Source: Streptomyces sp. NBC_00223
GTDB lineage: Bacteria > Actinomycetota > Actinomycetes > Streptomycetales > Streptomycetaceae
Assembly: GCF_036199905.1 (NCBI RefSeq)
Contig: NZ_CP108109.1
Location: 3,457,501 to 3,521,500 of the forward strand
Length of the DNA: 64,000 bases
Reading direction: 5' to 3'
A program made the position numbers and the translations under genes. Numbering within the stretch: the first letter of the stretch is position 1; each line of letters opens with the position of its first letter. The notes beneath the pieces are model-generated. The model did no database searches. It saw nothing but the letters and a program-made list of their open reading frames with translations, and was not told where the DNA came from. Positions 33,837-43,116 of this stretch are shown here, piece by piece.

Positions 33837-36098
33837 CTAGAGGGACAGGCGCTGGACGCCGCTGCCCACCGCCCGGCGCGAGACCCCCTCCGATCCCGTC
33901 CAGCAGGAGCCCCTGCGGCCCATCAGCCGCCGCAGCCACAGCTCCGTCGCGATGACCTCGCCCAGCCCGTCGATCGACACGGGCTCCCCCGAGGCCGCGC
34001 CACGGAGCGCCGCCCGTACCACCCGCGCGTCGACCAGGCCCGCGTCGGCCAGCAGGGGCGCGTCGAAGAGATCGAGCAGGGGGCCGAGGGACGCGCGCAG
34101 TCCCACCCGCGCGGCGGCGAAATCCGCGGATGCCGCCGAACTCGCCCCCCACCCCGCGGGCAGCTCCCGTACGCCCGCCCCCTCCAGTACGTCCCGCAGC
34201 ACGTCCGCGCGGGCGCCGGGCCGTACCCGAAGGGCGCCGGGCAGCGCGCGGCAGGCGCGGACCACCTGGTTGTCGAGGAAGGGCGCGTGCAGCCGCTGGC
34301 TGGGGACGGCCGCGGCCTGTTCGAAGACCCGGTAGTCGGCCGCGTGCCGGGCGAGCGCGGCGCGGGCGCGGCGCTCGCCGGGACGTTCCAGCGGCCAGGG
34401 CCGCCGCGCCGCGTCCTGGAGGCGAACCGATACTTCGGCCAGCGCCTCCCCGGTCAGCCACCGCGCGGCCGGGCCCGGCCGCACCCAGGCCATCGCGGCG
34501 AGCGAGGCGGACAGCGGCCCGCCGCCGGAGCCCGAGCCGCCGAAGTCGTTGCGCAGCAGCCGCGCGGCCACGTCCTCCACACCCTGCTGGTACGGCGTCC
34601 GCGCGAGCCGGCGGGCCGCGCGGTAGACGGTGAGCGGCACGGTGAAGGGCACGAGCACCGAGCGGCCGCCGGCCCCGTCCGCCCGGGTCAGCGCGGCCAC
34701 CGGACGGACCAGATGGCGCCGGCGGCGGTCCATGAGCAGATCGGCCAGCCGCGCCGGGTGCGCGTCGAGCACCTGCCGGGCGCCGTAGCCGATCAGGTGG
34801 TCGGCGCCGCCGGCCGCGAGCCGACGGCGGTGGCGTTCGGCCACGATCAGCGAGGGCCCCGGCTCGTCGGTGAGCGCGCCGAGCCCGCCCGCGATCAGGT
34901 CGGCGTAGGGCAGCGCCTCCGCGCCGCCGGGGACGACGACATGCCGCAGCCGCGGATCGGTGGCCATCAGCCGGGCCCGCTCCAACTCGGCCTCGCGGGA
35001 GGGGAGTCCGCCGCCGACGAGATCGTTGAAGGTGACCGCGAGCAGCCGTTCGCCGGCCAGCGAGCCGGGGGCGCCCGGCAGGGTGCCCGGCATTCCGGGC
35101 AGCCCGGCGGCCAGCAGCGCGAGCGTCGCGGAGGCACTGCCGCCCGACAGGTCCGCGCCGATCCCCGGCGCGGGCGCCTCGTCCGGGTCGGGCACGAACC
35201 GCGGCTGCGCGAGCCGCGCCCGTACCGCCTCGACCAGCGCGTCCCGTACGCCGTCGACGGCCGCCTCCGAGTCGGCGGCGTTGCCGGTCTGGTGCCCGAC
35301 GGCCAGCGACGCGGTCGGCTCGTAGCCGGTGACCTCGGGCGCGCCGTCGCGCAGGATCAGCGCGTGGCCGGGCGGCACCCGCCGTACGCCGAGGTAGGGC
35401 GTGCCGTCCAGCAGCGCCTCGGGCGCGTCCGGGCAGGCCAGGGTCGCGGCGAGGTGGGTGACGTCGAGGCCGGCCTCGATCAGGTCGGCCAGCGGCAGTG
35501 CGGCCGTGGCGTAGGCCGTACCGCCCGACCAGCGGGTGTGGAAGACCGGCCGGGCGCCCGCGAGGTCGCCCAGCACCGTGATCCGGCGGCCGAGTTGGAG
35601 TACGGCGGTGTAACTGCCCGACCAGGCGGTCACATGGCGCAGCGCCCCGCCGCGGGCCGCGACCAGCCCGAGCCGCAGCTCCGCGTCGCTGGCCCCGCAG
35701 CGGCCGAGAACGGCCAGCCGGGCCACGCCGTTCGCGCCTGACCCGGTGAAGTGGCCTGATCCACGGCCTTGTTGACCGTATGAACCGTATGAATCGCCAT
35801 ACGGATCGTCGTACGAGCGGCCGTTCGTGTACCCGCCGCGGGTGTACGCGCCGCCGCCGTAGGCGCTCCCGTCGCCGTACGCCGAGCCTCCGTTGGCGCC
35901 GCCCCTGGCGTAGGCCGCGCCGGCGCCCGCCGGGTCGGCGTGCACGATCCGTACCTCGTCGGGCCGCCAGTCGCCGACCACCCACAGCGGATCGGGGTCA
36001 CCCCACAGCAACTGGGCGCCGACGGGCTGGAGCGTGCGGGAACCGAACCCGGGCACGGGACCCACGGCGGCACTGCTCCACCCCACCAACCACCGCAT
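33837..36098 (-). CDS. Asparagine-synthase-like protein with degenerate active sites
   Basis: The product has 753 residues from the ATG at 36098, preceded by GGAGG. The layout is an N-terminal glutamine-amidotransferase-like domain and a C-terminal synthase domain, as in asparagine synthase and lasso cyclases. The N-terminus (MRWLVGWSS) has no Cys2, so no glutaminase activity is expected. The ATP-pyrophosphatase loop reads LSGGSASAT (about 317) instead of SGGxDS, and the later GGDE motif reads GGADHL. A Gly/Tyr/Ser-rich insertion (residues 60-124) interrupts the first domain. It may be a non-catalytic or altered enzyme; its substrate is unknown. Confidence 0.75.
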   Translation of the reverse strand: MRWLVGWSSAAVGPVPGFGSRTLQPVGAQLLWGDPDPLWVVGDWRPDEVRIVHADPAGAGAAYARGGANGGSAYGDGSAYGGGAYTRGGYTNGRSYDDPYGDSYGSYGQQGRGSGHFTGSGANGVARLAVLGRCGASDAELRLGLVAARGGALRHVTAWSGSYTAVLQLGRRITVLGDLAGARPVFHTRWSGGTAYATAALPLADLIEAGLDVTHLAATLACPDAPEALLDGTPYLGVRRVPPGHALILRDGAPEVTGYEPTASLAVGHQTGNAADSEAAVDGVRDALVEAVRARLAQPRFVPDPDEAPAPGIGADLSGGSASATLALLAAGLPGMPGTLPGAPGSLAGERLLAVTFNDLVGGGLPSREAELERARLMATDPRLRHVVVPGGAEALPYADLIAGGLGALTDEPGPSLIVAERHRRRLAAGGADHLIGYGARQVLDAHPARLADLLMDRRRRHLVRPVAALTRADGAGGRSVLVPFTVPLTVYRAARRLARTPYQQGVEDVAARLLRNDFGGSGSGGGPLSASLAAMAWVRPGPAARWLTGEALAEVSVRLQDAARRPWPLERPGERRARAALARHAADYRVFEQAAAVPSQRLHAPFLDNQVVRACRALPGALRVRPGARADVLRDVLEGAGVRELPAGWGASSAASADFAAARVGLRASLGPLLDLFDAPLLADAGLVDARVVRAALRGAASGEPVSIDGLGEVIATELWLRRLMGRRGSCWTGSEGVSRRAVGSGVQRLSL

Positions 36099-36285
36099 CG
36101 CCGCCTCCACAGGCTGTGGACAGCCGATGCGGGTACGACTCGACACAACCGCCGCTCGCCCCGCCTCGCCGCCACGTGTCTGACGTCCGGAAGACCATGC
36201 TGCCACGTGGAAGCGCGCTGAGAGGCGCATGGGTGCACCAAGGGGCGCCGGGTCGCGCGCCGGAGGCGGGCGGGAAACGCTCATG

Positions 36286-36298
36286 AGACGAAACGTCT
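36286..36298. promoter_or_regulatory. Palindrome AGACG-AAA-CGTCT, possible operator
   Basis: AGACG and CGTCT are separated by AAA, and flanking TCA/TGA extend the symmetry with two mismatches. It lies 188 bases upstream of the asparagine-synthase-like gene. The binding protein is unknown. Confidence 0.35.
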
Positions 36299-36314
36299 GA
36301 TTCGCGCCAAAGTC

Positions 36315-36330
36315 TGCGGCACATGCCGCA
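36315..36330. promoter_or_regulatory. Palindrome TGCGGCA-CA-TGCCGCA, possible operator
   Basis: This is a perfect 7-bp inverted repeat with a 2-base centre, typical of a dimeric regulator site, 16 bases from the previous palindrome. It could serve either divergent gene. Confidence 0.35.
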
Positions 36331-36903
36331 GTTGATATGCCGCCGTCGAACCCCGGGACGATCACGGGTCCAACTGCGCCTGGGGGATGGGACTTTGTGG
36401 GGAACGATGGAGGGATTCAACGGCCCGGGAGACGTATGCGGCCTCCCGGGCCGGTCCGCCACCCGCGGGGATTGTGGCAGCGGAACCCCCTGGCCCGCCC
36501 ATCCCCGCCATAGCCGCCTGCCGGGGCCACGGGCCGACCCACTCGCCCCATGCAAGCGCCGCCGTGCGGAACGGCACAGAGCGCACGGCCGGGCGCACGG
36601 CCACATATACCGGGAGCACACGCCGGATCGCGCGCGCGGCGCTCCTGGAGCACCCCCGAGCATGGGGCCTGTTTCCGGCCATCCGGCACAAGCCTCTTAA
36701 CGGTCGGGATGCGGCGAACTACGCTGGGTGTACCCGGTTCGCACCTGTACGCGCGGCTCGGGTGTCCGGCACATGCACCGAGGTGGCCGTGAGGCGGCTC
36801 CCTCAGTGGCTGAATCGGACTCCAGGGGAGGGCGACCCCCGTACCCCATGACATCACCAGGCCGGGCCGGCCTGCCCCCAGCGGCATCACGAGGTGAACC
36901 GCA

Positions 36904-38319
36904 GTGAACAGAGAACACCGCGGGCCGAACGAGAAACTCGGAACCCTTCTCGCCATGGCGGGCATCAGCAACGCCGGACTCGCCCGCAGGGTCAACGACC
37001 TGGGCGCGCAACGCGGTCTGACGCTGCGTTATGACAAGACATCGGTCGCCCGCTGGGTGACCAAGGGCATGGTCCCGCAGGGCGCCGCGCCCCATCTGAT
37101 AGCGGCCGCGATCGGCAGCAAGCTCGGCCGGCCGGTGCCCCTGCACGAGATAGGTCTGGCCGACGCCGATCCGGCGCCCGAGGTCGGTCTCGCCTTCCCC
37201 CGGGACGTCGGCGAGGCGGTGAAATCGGCCACCGATCTGTGGCGGCTCGACCTCGCCGGGCGGCGCGGGCCCGGCGGCGGGGGCATCTGGCAGAGCTTGG
37301 CCGGATCTTTCGCAGTCAGCGCTTACGTCACTCCGGCCTCTCGCTGGCTGATCACTCCGGCCGACGCCACGGTGGCCCGTGACGCGCCCGCCCCCGGTAT
37401 GGCGCACGTCGGGCACACCGATGTGTCCAAGCTGCGGGAGGCCGCCGAGGACGCCCGCCGCTGGGACTCCAAGTACGGTGGCGGCGACTGGCGTTCGGGC
37501 ATGGTCCCGGAGTGTCTGCGGGTGGAGGCGGCGCCCCTGCTGCTGGGCTCGTACAGCGACGACGTGGGCCGCGCGCTGTTCGGCGCGACCGCCGAACTCA
37601 CCCGGCTCGCCGGGTGGATGGCCTTCGACACCGGGCAACAGGAGGCCGCCCAGCGGTACTACATCCAGGCGCTGCGCCTTGCCCGCGCGGCCGCGGATGT
37701 CCCCCTGGGCGGGTACGTCCTGGCATCGATGTCGCTTCAGGCCACCTACCGCAACTTCGCCGACGAGGGCGTCGATCTCGCCCAGGCCGCGCTGGAGCGC
37801 AACCGGGGCCTGGCCACCGCGCGCACGATGAGCTTCTTCCACCTGGTCGAGGCCCGCGCGCACGCGAAGGCCGGCGAGGCCGCGGCCTGCGGAGCGTCCC
37901 TCGCGGCGGCGGAAGCGCTGCTGGAACGTTCCCGCGAGGGCGACGCCGATCCGAGCTGGCTCGGCTTCTACTCCTACGACCGGCTCGCCGCCGACGCCGC
38001 CGAGTGCTACCGCGACCTGCGGATACCGCGTCAGGTGCAGCGCTTCACCGAACAGGCGCTGGCCCGGCCGACCGAGGAGTTCGTACGCTCCCACGGGCTG
38101 CGGCTGGTGGTCTCCGCGGTCGCCGAGCTGGAGTCAGGCAATCTGGACGCGTGCTGCGCGGCGGGCGTCAAGGCCGTCGAGGTCGCGGGGCGGATCTCCT
38201 CGGCCCGCACGACGGAGTACGTGCGCGACCTCCTGCACCGGCTGGAGCCGTACAACGACGAGCCCCGCGTCCTCGAACTGCGGGAACGGGCCCGGCCGTT
38301 GCTGGCGGCGCCTGCGTAA
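36904..38319 (+). CDS. XRE-like regulator with TPR domain
   Basis: The product has 471 residues. The N-terminal part ([40 protein letters not shown]) is the modified helix-turn-helix found in a conserved group of Streptomyces regulators; the rest consists of TPR-like helical pairs ([52 protein letters not shown] end). Such proteins influence development and antibiotic production and often respond to unknown peptides or partners. The start is GTG at 36904 after GAGG. It is divergent from the asparagine-synthase-like gene, with which it shares the palindrome-bearing region. Confidence 0.8.
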   Translation: MNREHRGPNEKLGTLLAMAGISNAGLARRVNDLGAQRGLTLRYDKTSVARWVTKGMVPQGAAPHLIAAAIGSKLGRPVPLHEIGLADADPAPEVGLAFPRDVGEAVKSATDLWRLDLAGRRGPGGGGIWQSLAGSFAVSAYVTPASRWLITPADATVARDAPAPGMAHVGHTDVSKLREAAEDARRWDSKYGGGDWRSGMVPECLRVEAAPLLLGSYSDDVGRALFGATAELTRLAGWMAFDTGQQEAAQRYYIQALRLARAAADVPLGGYVLASMSLQATYRNFADEGVDLAQAALERNRGLATARTMSFFHLVEARAHAKAGEAAACGASLAAAEALLERSREGDADPSWLGFYSYDRLAADAAECYRDLRIPRQVQRFTEQALARPTEEFVRSHGLRLVVSAVAELESGNLDACCAAGVKAVEVAGRISSARTTEYVRDLLHRLEPYNDEPRVLELRERARPLLAAPA

Positions 38320-38320
38320 G

Positions 38321-38365
38321 GGCTCCGGCGCAAGGGCCCTGGCGCCAAGGGCCCCGGCGCGAGGG
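38321..38365. repeat. Three degenerate 15-bp tandem repeats
   Basis: GGCTCCGGCGCAAGG, GCCCTGGCGCCAAGG and GCCCCGGCGCGAGGG follow each other without gaps just after the regulator stop. They may help end transcription together with the hairpin at 38399-38417. Confidence 0.6.
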
Positions 38366-38398
38366 GCCGGCACGGGCACCCGGTCCGCGCGTCCGGGG

Positions 38399-38417
38399 CC
38401 GGGACCCCGCGTCCCGG
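38399..38417 (+). terminator. Hairpin after the TPR regulator
   Basis: CCGGGAC (38399-38405) and GTCCCGG (38411-38417) pair perfectly around CCCGC. There is no T-tract. The position between two same-strand genes with a 250-base gap fits a terminator. Confidence 0.45.
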
Positions 38418-38565
38418 TCCGGGCGCGTGCCCGTATCGGGACGCGCGCCCGCGTGATTCGCCCCCGTCCGGCGTTTGAGGGCCGCCGGACCGGGGGAGGC
38501 CCACCCAAATCAGCAGCCCGCACGGTGTTCGAGGACGCCCCGGGCCCCACGGAGGAGCCGCACCG

Positions 38566-39786
38566 ATGCCCCGCCCCGCTACGGACGTCACTGTGATCGG
38601 CGCGGGCATCGTCGGCCTCGCGACGGCCTACGCCCTCGTCCGGCAGTCCCCGGGCCTCGGCGTCACCGTGATCGAGAAGGAGGACGGCCCGGCCCGCCAC
38701 CAGACGGGCCGCAACAGCGGCGTCATCCACAGCGGTATCTACTACCGCCCCGGCTCCTTCAAGGCGCGTTACGCCCTCGCGGGCTCCGCCGAGACCCCGA
38801 AGTTCTGCGCCGAGCACGGCATCCCGTACGAGATCACCGGCAAGCTGATCGTCGCCACGACCCCGGCCGAACTGCCGCGGCTGCACGCCCTCGTCGTCCG
38901 CGGCCGTGAACACGGGCTCACCGTCAAGGAGTTGGGCCGGGCCCAGATCGCCGCCCACGAGCCCGAGGTGGCCGGTCTCGCCGCGATCCACGTCGCCTCC
39001 ACCGGCATCTGCGACTTCCCCGCGATCACCCGCGCCCTCGCCCGCCTGGTCGAGGACGCCGGCGGCACGATCGTCCACGGGCGGCGGATCACCGCGATCG
39101 ACCGGGCCGACGACGGCACGGTCGTCCTGCGCTCCGCCGAAGGCACGCCGTACCGCACCCGTGTCCTGGTCAACTGCGCGGGCCTGCACAGCGATCGCGT
39201 CGCGCGTCTGGCGGGCCATGACCCGGGCATGCGGATCATCCCGTTCCGCGGTGAGTTCTACGAGCTGACACCGGCCCGCCGCGGTCTGGTCCGCGGCCTG
39301 GTCTACCCGGTGCCCGACCCGGACTTCCCCTTCCTCGGCGTCCACCTCACCCGGGACGTCCACGGCGGGGTCCACCTCGGCCCGAACGCCGTGCCCGCGC
39401 TGGCCCGCGAGGGCTACCGGCGCCGTACCGTACGGCTGCGCGACCTCGCCGACACCGTCGCCTTCCCCGGCACCTGGCGGATCGCCCGACGGCACTGGCG
39501 CCAGGAGACCGGCGAGATCCGCCGCTCGCTGTCCAAGCGCGCCTTCACCGCCGACGCCCGCCGACTGCTGCCAGCCCTGCGCGCGGCGGACCTGATCCCG
39601 GCGCCCGCGGGCGTACGGGCCCAGGCGGTGCTGCCCAACGGCACCCTGGTCGACGACTTCCTCTTCGCCGGCGCCGGCCCCTTCGTCCATGTGCTCAACG
39701 CCCCCTCCCCCGCCGCGACCGCCGCGCTCCCCATCGGCCGCGAGATCGCCCGCCGCGCGCTGGAGGCCCTGGCCGGCGCCGAGTGA
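38566..39786 (+). CDS. lhgO: L-2-hydroxyglutarate oxidase
   Basis: The product has 406 residues. It is a DAO-type flavoprotein: FAD-binding VTVIGAGIVGLATAYAL at the N-terminus, IEKEDGPARHQTGRNSGVIH with HSGIYYRPGSFKA, the hallmark of LhgO, and a C-terminal APSPAATAALPIGREIA FAD contact. It oxidises L-2-hydroxyglutarate, a side product of dehydrogenases, to 2-oxoglutarate. The ATG at 38566 follows GGAGGAGCC. It stands alone between two short repeat-containing spacers. Confidence 0.9.
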   Translation: MPRPATDVTVIGAGIVGLATAYALVRQSPGLGVTVIEKEDGPARHQTGRNSGVIHSGIYYRPGSFKARYALAGSAETPKFCAEHGIPYEITGKLIVATTPAELPRLHALVVRGREHGLTVKELGRAQIAAHEPEVAGLAAIHVASTGICDFPAITRALARLVEDAGGTIVHGRRITAIDRADDGTVVLRSAEGTPYRTRVLVNCAGLHSDRVARLAGHDPGMRIIPFRGEFYELTPARRGLVRGLVYPVPDPDFPFLGVHLTRDVHGGVHLGPNAVPALAREGYRRRTVRLRDLADTVAFPGTWRIARRHWRQETGEIRRSLSKRAFTADARRLLPALRAADLIPAPAGVRAQAVLPNGTLVDDFLFAGAGPFVHVLNAPSPAATAALPIGREIARRALEALAGAE

Positions 39787-39822
39787 CCCGCGGCCGGGGG
39801 GACCCCGGCCCACTCCGGCCCC

Positions 39823-39860
39823 GGAACCCCGCGCGGACCGCGGAACCCCGCGCGGACCGC
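39823..39860. repeat. Perfect 19-bp tandem duplication
   Basis: GGAACCCCGCGCGGACCGC occurs twice in direct succession (39823-39841, 39842-39860), followed by a partial third copy. It lies in the lhgO-trmB spacer, about 54 bases before the trmB start, and could affect the leader structure. Confidence 0.85.
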
Positions 39861-39913
39861 GGGAACCCGCCCGCGCGGCCTCCCCACGGCGGCCCCGTAG
39901 AATCGACGGCATT

Positions 39914-40657
39914 GTGTCCAGCTCATCCCTCGCCCCCGGCGCCAAGTTCCCCGCAGGCCCCGCGCCCGACCCCGCCGGGTCGCGCGGCGAGCACCGCATC
40001 CGTTCCTTCCACGCCCGGCGCGGCCGGATCACGCAGGCCCAGGCCGCCGCGATCGACCGGCACTGGGCGGCGTGGGGTGTGGAGCTGGACGGTTCGCCGC
40101 TCGATCCGGCCGCGCTCTTCGGGTCGCAGGAGATGCCCGTCGTGCTGGAGATCGGCTTCGGGATGGGCGACGCGACCGCCGCGATGGCGGCGGCCGACCC
40201 CACGACCGGCATCCTCGCGGTGGACGTGCACACCCCCGGCCAGGGCAATCTGCTCGCGCTCACGGACCGCGGCGGCCTGACCAACGTACGGATCGCCAAC
40301 GGCGACGCGATCGTGCTGCTGCGCGACATGCTCCGGCCCGCCAGCCTCGACGGGCTGCGGGTGTACTTCCCCGACCCCTGGCCCAAGGCCAAGCACCACA
40401 AGCGGCGGCTGATCCAGCCGTCCTTCCTGGCGATGGTCACCCCGCTGCTGCGGCCGGGCGCGCTGGTGCACTGCGCGACGGACTGGGAGCCGTACGCGGA
40501 GCAGATGCTGGAGGTGCTGAGCGCGGCGCCGGACCTGGTCAACCGCTGCGGTGACGGCTTCGCGCCCCGGCCGGACTTCCGCCCGATGACGAAGTTCGAA
40601 CGGCAGGGGCTGGCCAAGGGCCATGTGGTCCGCGATCTCCTCTTCGTACGGACCTGA
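39914..40657 (+). CDS. trmB: tRNA (guanine-N7)-methyltransferase
   Basis: The product has 247 residues from the GTG at 39914. The SAM-binding motif VVLEIGFGMGDATAAMA, the motif VYFPDPWPKAKHHKRR (the signature of TrmB) and the end PMTKFERQGLAKGHVVRDLLF are present. It adds the m7G46 modification in the tRNA variable loop. An in-frame extension upstream exists but has no similarity to the family, so the GTG is preferred. Confidence 0.93.
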   Translation: MSSSSLAPGAKFPAGPAPDPAGSRGEHRIRSFHARRGRITQAQAAAIDRHWAAWGVELDGSPLDPAALFGSQEMPVVLEIGFGMGDATAAMAAADPTTGILAVDVHTPGQGNLLALTDRGGLTNVRIANGDAIVLLRDMLRPASLDGLRVYFPDPWPKAKHHKRRLIQPSFLAMVTPLLRPGALVHCATDWEPYAEQMLEVLSAAPDLVNRCGDGFAPRPDFRPMTKFERQGLAKGHVVRDLLFVRT

Positions 40658-40801
40658 TCCTTTTCCGCGCCCGCGCCCGCGTCCGCGTCCGTATCCGTTT
40701 CCGCGGCCTCGGTGCCCCCGTCCGGCGGTCGGCGCGCGGTCCCCGTCTGACCTCGCCGAACCTCTCGCGTACCCCCACCCGGCCCCCGTACTGTCGACAA
40801 G

Positions 40802-42262
40802 GTGTCCACGTACTCGTACCCGTCCGCGCCCGGCTCGCCGGACGAGCAGGTGACCGCCGCCGAGCAGGTGACCGCCGCCGAGCCGACCACCGTGCACTAC
40901 GCGCCGCGGCGGCCCTTCTGGGAGAGCCGGGGGGTACGGACGGGGGCGCTCTTCACCGCGCTGGCGGTCTGCGGTGTGGTCATCCTCGCGGTGCTGCGCA
41001 AGCACATCGGCACGGAGCCCTTCCTGGTCGGGATGGCGCTCGCGGTGCTGCCGGTGCCACTGCTGGTCACGGCGTTCCTGTGGCTGGACCGGGTGGCGCC
41101 GACCCCCTGGCAGAACGTGGTCTTCGCCTTCTGCTGGGGCGCCTGCGCGGCCACTCTGGTCGCGCTGTTCGCCAATGAGTACGGGACGAAGCTGCTGGTC
41201 ACGACGTTCTCCGGTACGGACACGCAGTCCGACCAGTGGGGGGCGACCTTCGTGGCGCCGCTGGTCGAGGAGACCGCCAAGGGCACCGCGATCCTGCTGC
41301 TCTTCCTCTTCCGGCGCCGCCACTTCGAGTCGGTGCTCGACGGGATCGTGGTCAGCGGGCTGGTGGCGACCGGGTTCGCGTTCACCGAGAACGTCCTCTA
41401 CCTCGGCACCGCGTTCAGCGAGGACAAGGCGCTCGGGTCGGCCACGCTGGGCTCGACCACGGTGGCGACCTTCATCGTCCGGGGGCTGATGACGCCCTTC
41501 GCGCACCCGCTCTTCACCTCGATGACCGGCATCGGCTTCGCGCTCGCGGCCACCGTACGGCCCGGCCGCCACTGGCGCTGGCGCTGGACGCTCCCGCTGG
41601 CCGGCTGGCTGCTCGCGATGACCCTGCACGGCACGTGGAACGGCTCCTCGCGCTCCCCCGTGGTCTTTCTGACGGTGTACGTGTCCGTGATGATCCCCGC
41701 CTTCGGCCTGGTGCTGTGGCTGGCCTTCTGGGCCAGGTCGGCCCAACTGCGCACGATCCGTACGCATCTGCCGGCGTACGCGCGGGCCGGGTGGATCGGG
41801 GTGACCGAGCCGTACGCGCTCGGGTCGATGAAGGTCCGCGCCGAGGCCCGGCGGGAGGCCCGGCGCTTCCACGGCGAGGCGGCGGCGCGGGCCGTACGGG
41901 ACTACATCGCGTTCGCGACGCACCTGGCGTTTCTGCGGGGAGCGGCGACGAAGGGGGCGCCCGAGCCGGATTTCGCGGCGCGGGAGGCGGAGTTGCTGGG
42001 GAATCTCTGGCACCGCAAGGAGTGGGCTCGGCCGGCGCTGGCGGCCGCGGCGCGGACCGAGGAGGGGTGGGGACCGGTGCCGGCGTGGGGGGTGTCGGTG
42101 CCTTGGGGCGCGCCGCCGGCTTGGGGCGCGCGGGGGCCTTGGGGGGCGCCGCCGCCGGTCTGGGGTGCGCCCGGGTGGGGACCGGGCGGAGTGCCTGCGC
42201 AGCGGCCGGTGCCGTACGGCCCGACTCCGACGTGGACGGCTCCGGGCCCGAAGCACCTCTAG
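40802..42262 (+). CDS. PrsW-family intramembrane metalloprotease
   Basis: The product has 486 residues with about eight membrane segments. The PrsW motifs are visible: E156-E157-T-A-K160 (EExxK), FAFTENVLY and HPLFTSMTGIGFA with the metal-binding His. PrsW cleaves anti-sigma factors in Bacillus; the substrate here is unknown. The start is GTG at 40802. The C-terminal tail is a low-complexity repeat of Trp-Gly-Ala-Pro (PWGAPPAWGARGPWGAPPPV), which looks disordered and cytoplasmic. Short hexamer runs (CGCGTC) lie in the gap before it. Confidence 0.88.
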   Translation: MSTYSYPSAPGSPDEQVTAAEQVTAAEPTTVHYAPRRPFWESRGVRTGALFTALAVCGVVILAVLRKHIGTEPFLVGMALAVLPVPLLVTAFLWLDRVAPTPWQNVVFAFCWGACAATLVALFANEYGTKLLVTTFSGTDTQSDQWGATFVAPLVEETAKGTAILLLFLFRRRHFESVLDGIVVSGLVATGFAFTENVLYLGTAFSEDKALGSATLGSTTVATFIVRGLMTPFAHPLFTSMTGIGFALAATVRPGRHWRWRWTLPLAGWLLAMTLHGTWNGSSRSPVVFLTVYVSVMIPAFGLVLWLAFWARSAQLRTIRTHLPAYARAGWIGVTEPYALGSMKVRAEARREARRFHGEAAARAVRDYIAFATHLAFLRGAATKGAPEPDFAAREAELLGNLWHRKEWARPALAAAARTEEGWGPVPAWGVSVPWGAPPAWGARGPWGAPPPVWGAPGWGPGGVPAQRPVPYGPTPTWTAPGPKHL

Positions 42263-42310
42263 CGGCTCGCGCCCCCGCCGTCCCGCGCGCGTCTGTAGGA
42301 GGATGGACTC

Positions 42311-42880
42311 ATGGACTACGAGCGCATCCGTGCCGTCGCCAAGGAACTCGCCAAGCACACTCCGGACACCGTGCGCGGGTACGAGATCAGTGGCGACGAG
42401 ATCGTCATGATGATGTCCCCGTCGAGGCCGCACGAATTCATCGCGCTGCGCATCCGCCAGGAGCTGGACCGGCAGCTCGATGCCTCCCTCGTCGCTCACA
42501 CGGGCGGAGAGGTCGAGGACGCCTCGCTCGGCAAGCTGCGCCGTCCTGATGTGATTGTCGTTCCTTATGCCGTCTTCGCCGAGGAGACGATGGACCCCTT
42601 CCACCCCGATGACGTCGCTCTGGTCGTCGAAGTGGTGTCGCCCTCGAACCACACCAACGACTACGTCGAGAAGGTCCACGACTATTCGGCGATGGGCATC
42701 CAGCACTACCTTCTCGTCGACCCCCGCAAGAGCACACTCAGCGCCTTCAGCGACCCGGGGCCCGGGCCTGACGGCGCTCGTTACCGCGGGCGGCACGACT
42801 ACGTCTTCGGCGATCGCGTCGCCGTGGGCCCCTGGGTCCTCGCAACCGGCGACCTGCGCCCGTACCCCCGCCCGGCCTGA
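42311..42880 (+). CDS. Uma2-family (DUF820) restriction-endonuclease-like protein
   Basis: The product has 189 residues of the PD-(D/E)XK fold: LRRPDVIVVPYAVF supplies the Asp and ALVVEVVSPSNHTNDYVEKV the ExK-like part, followed by YSAMGIQHYLLVDPRKSTL. This family is abundant in Streptomyces and cyanobacteria, and its role is not established. The ATG at 42311 follows GGAGG and lies 48 bases after the PrsW gene; the two could share a transcript. Confidence 0.88.
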   Translation: MDYERIRAVAKELAKHTPDTVRGYEISGDEIVMMMSPSRPHEFIALRIRQELDRQLDASLVAHTGGEVEDASLGKLRRPDVIVVPYAVFAEETMDPFHPDDVALVVEVVSPSNHTNDYVEKVHDYSAMGIQHYLLVDPRKSTLSAFSDPGPGPDGARYRGRHDYVFGDRVAVGPWVLATGDLRPYPRPA

Positions 42881-42889
42881 GCCCCGGAG

Positions 42890-42909
42890 GCCGCCGGTCG
42901 CCCGGCGGC
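42890..42909 (+). terminator. Hairpin after the Uma2 gene
   Basis: GCCGCCGG (42890-42897) pairs perfectly with CCGGCGGC (42902-42909) around TCGC, nine bases after the stop codon. It is a strong stem without a T-tract. Confidence 0.6.
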
Positions 42910-42989
42910 GGACATCCGGCGAGGCTTCGGCACGCGCCCATGTGACGGGTCGCCACCTGGGGTTGGGCGCGCATCCCCAACTCCCCTGA

Positions 42990-43008
42990 TCCGTACAGCT
43001 CGTACGGA
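42990..43008. promoter_or_regulatory. Inverted repeat upstream of the NodB-like lipoprotein gene
   Basis: TCCGTAC and GTACGGA flank AGCTC, 108 bases before the ATG at 43117. A regulator-binding site is possible; no protein can be named. Confidence 0.3.
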
Positions 43009-43116
43009 ACCGCGGCGACACAACGTGCCCCAACTCGCCCCCGCGACAAGCACATAGGTCTGAACGTAATACTGGGCCGGGGAACATCCGTGTGAGCAAG
43101 TGGGGGGCAAGGACCG

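Larger units (their letters stand above)
36099..36903. other. Divergent intergenic region with two palindromes
   Basis: About 800 bases between divergent genes. Frames here overlap in all phases and show no family motif. Two near-perfect palindromes (36286-36298 and 36315-36330) are the main visible structure. I see no clear promoter boxes or RNA gene. Confidence 0.5.

Noticed and set aside
32500..35985. A long minus-strand frame covering holB and the asparagine-synthase-like gene in another phase
   Set aside because: It is Arg/Gly/Pro-dominated and carries no motif; the overlapping phases encode recognisable proteins.
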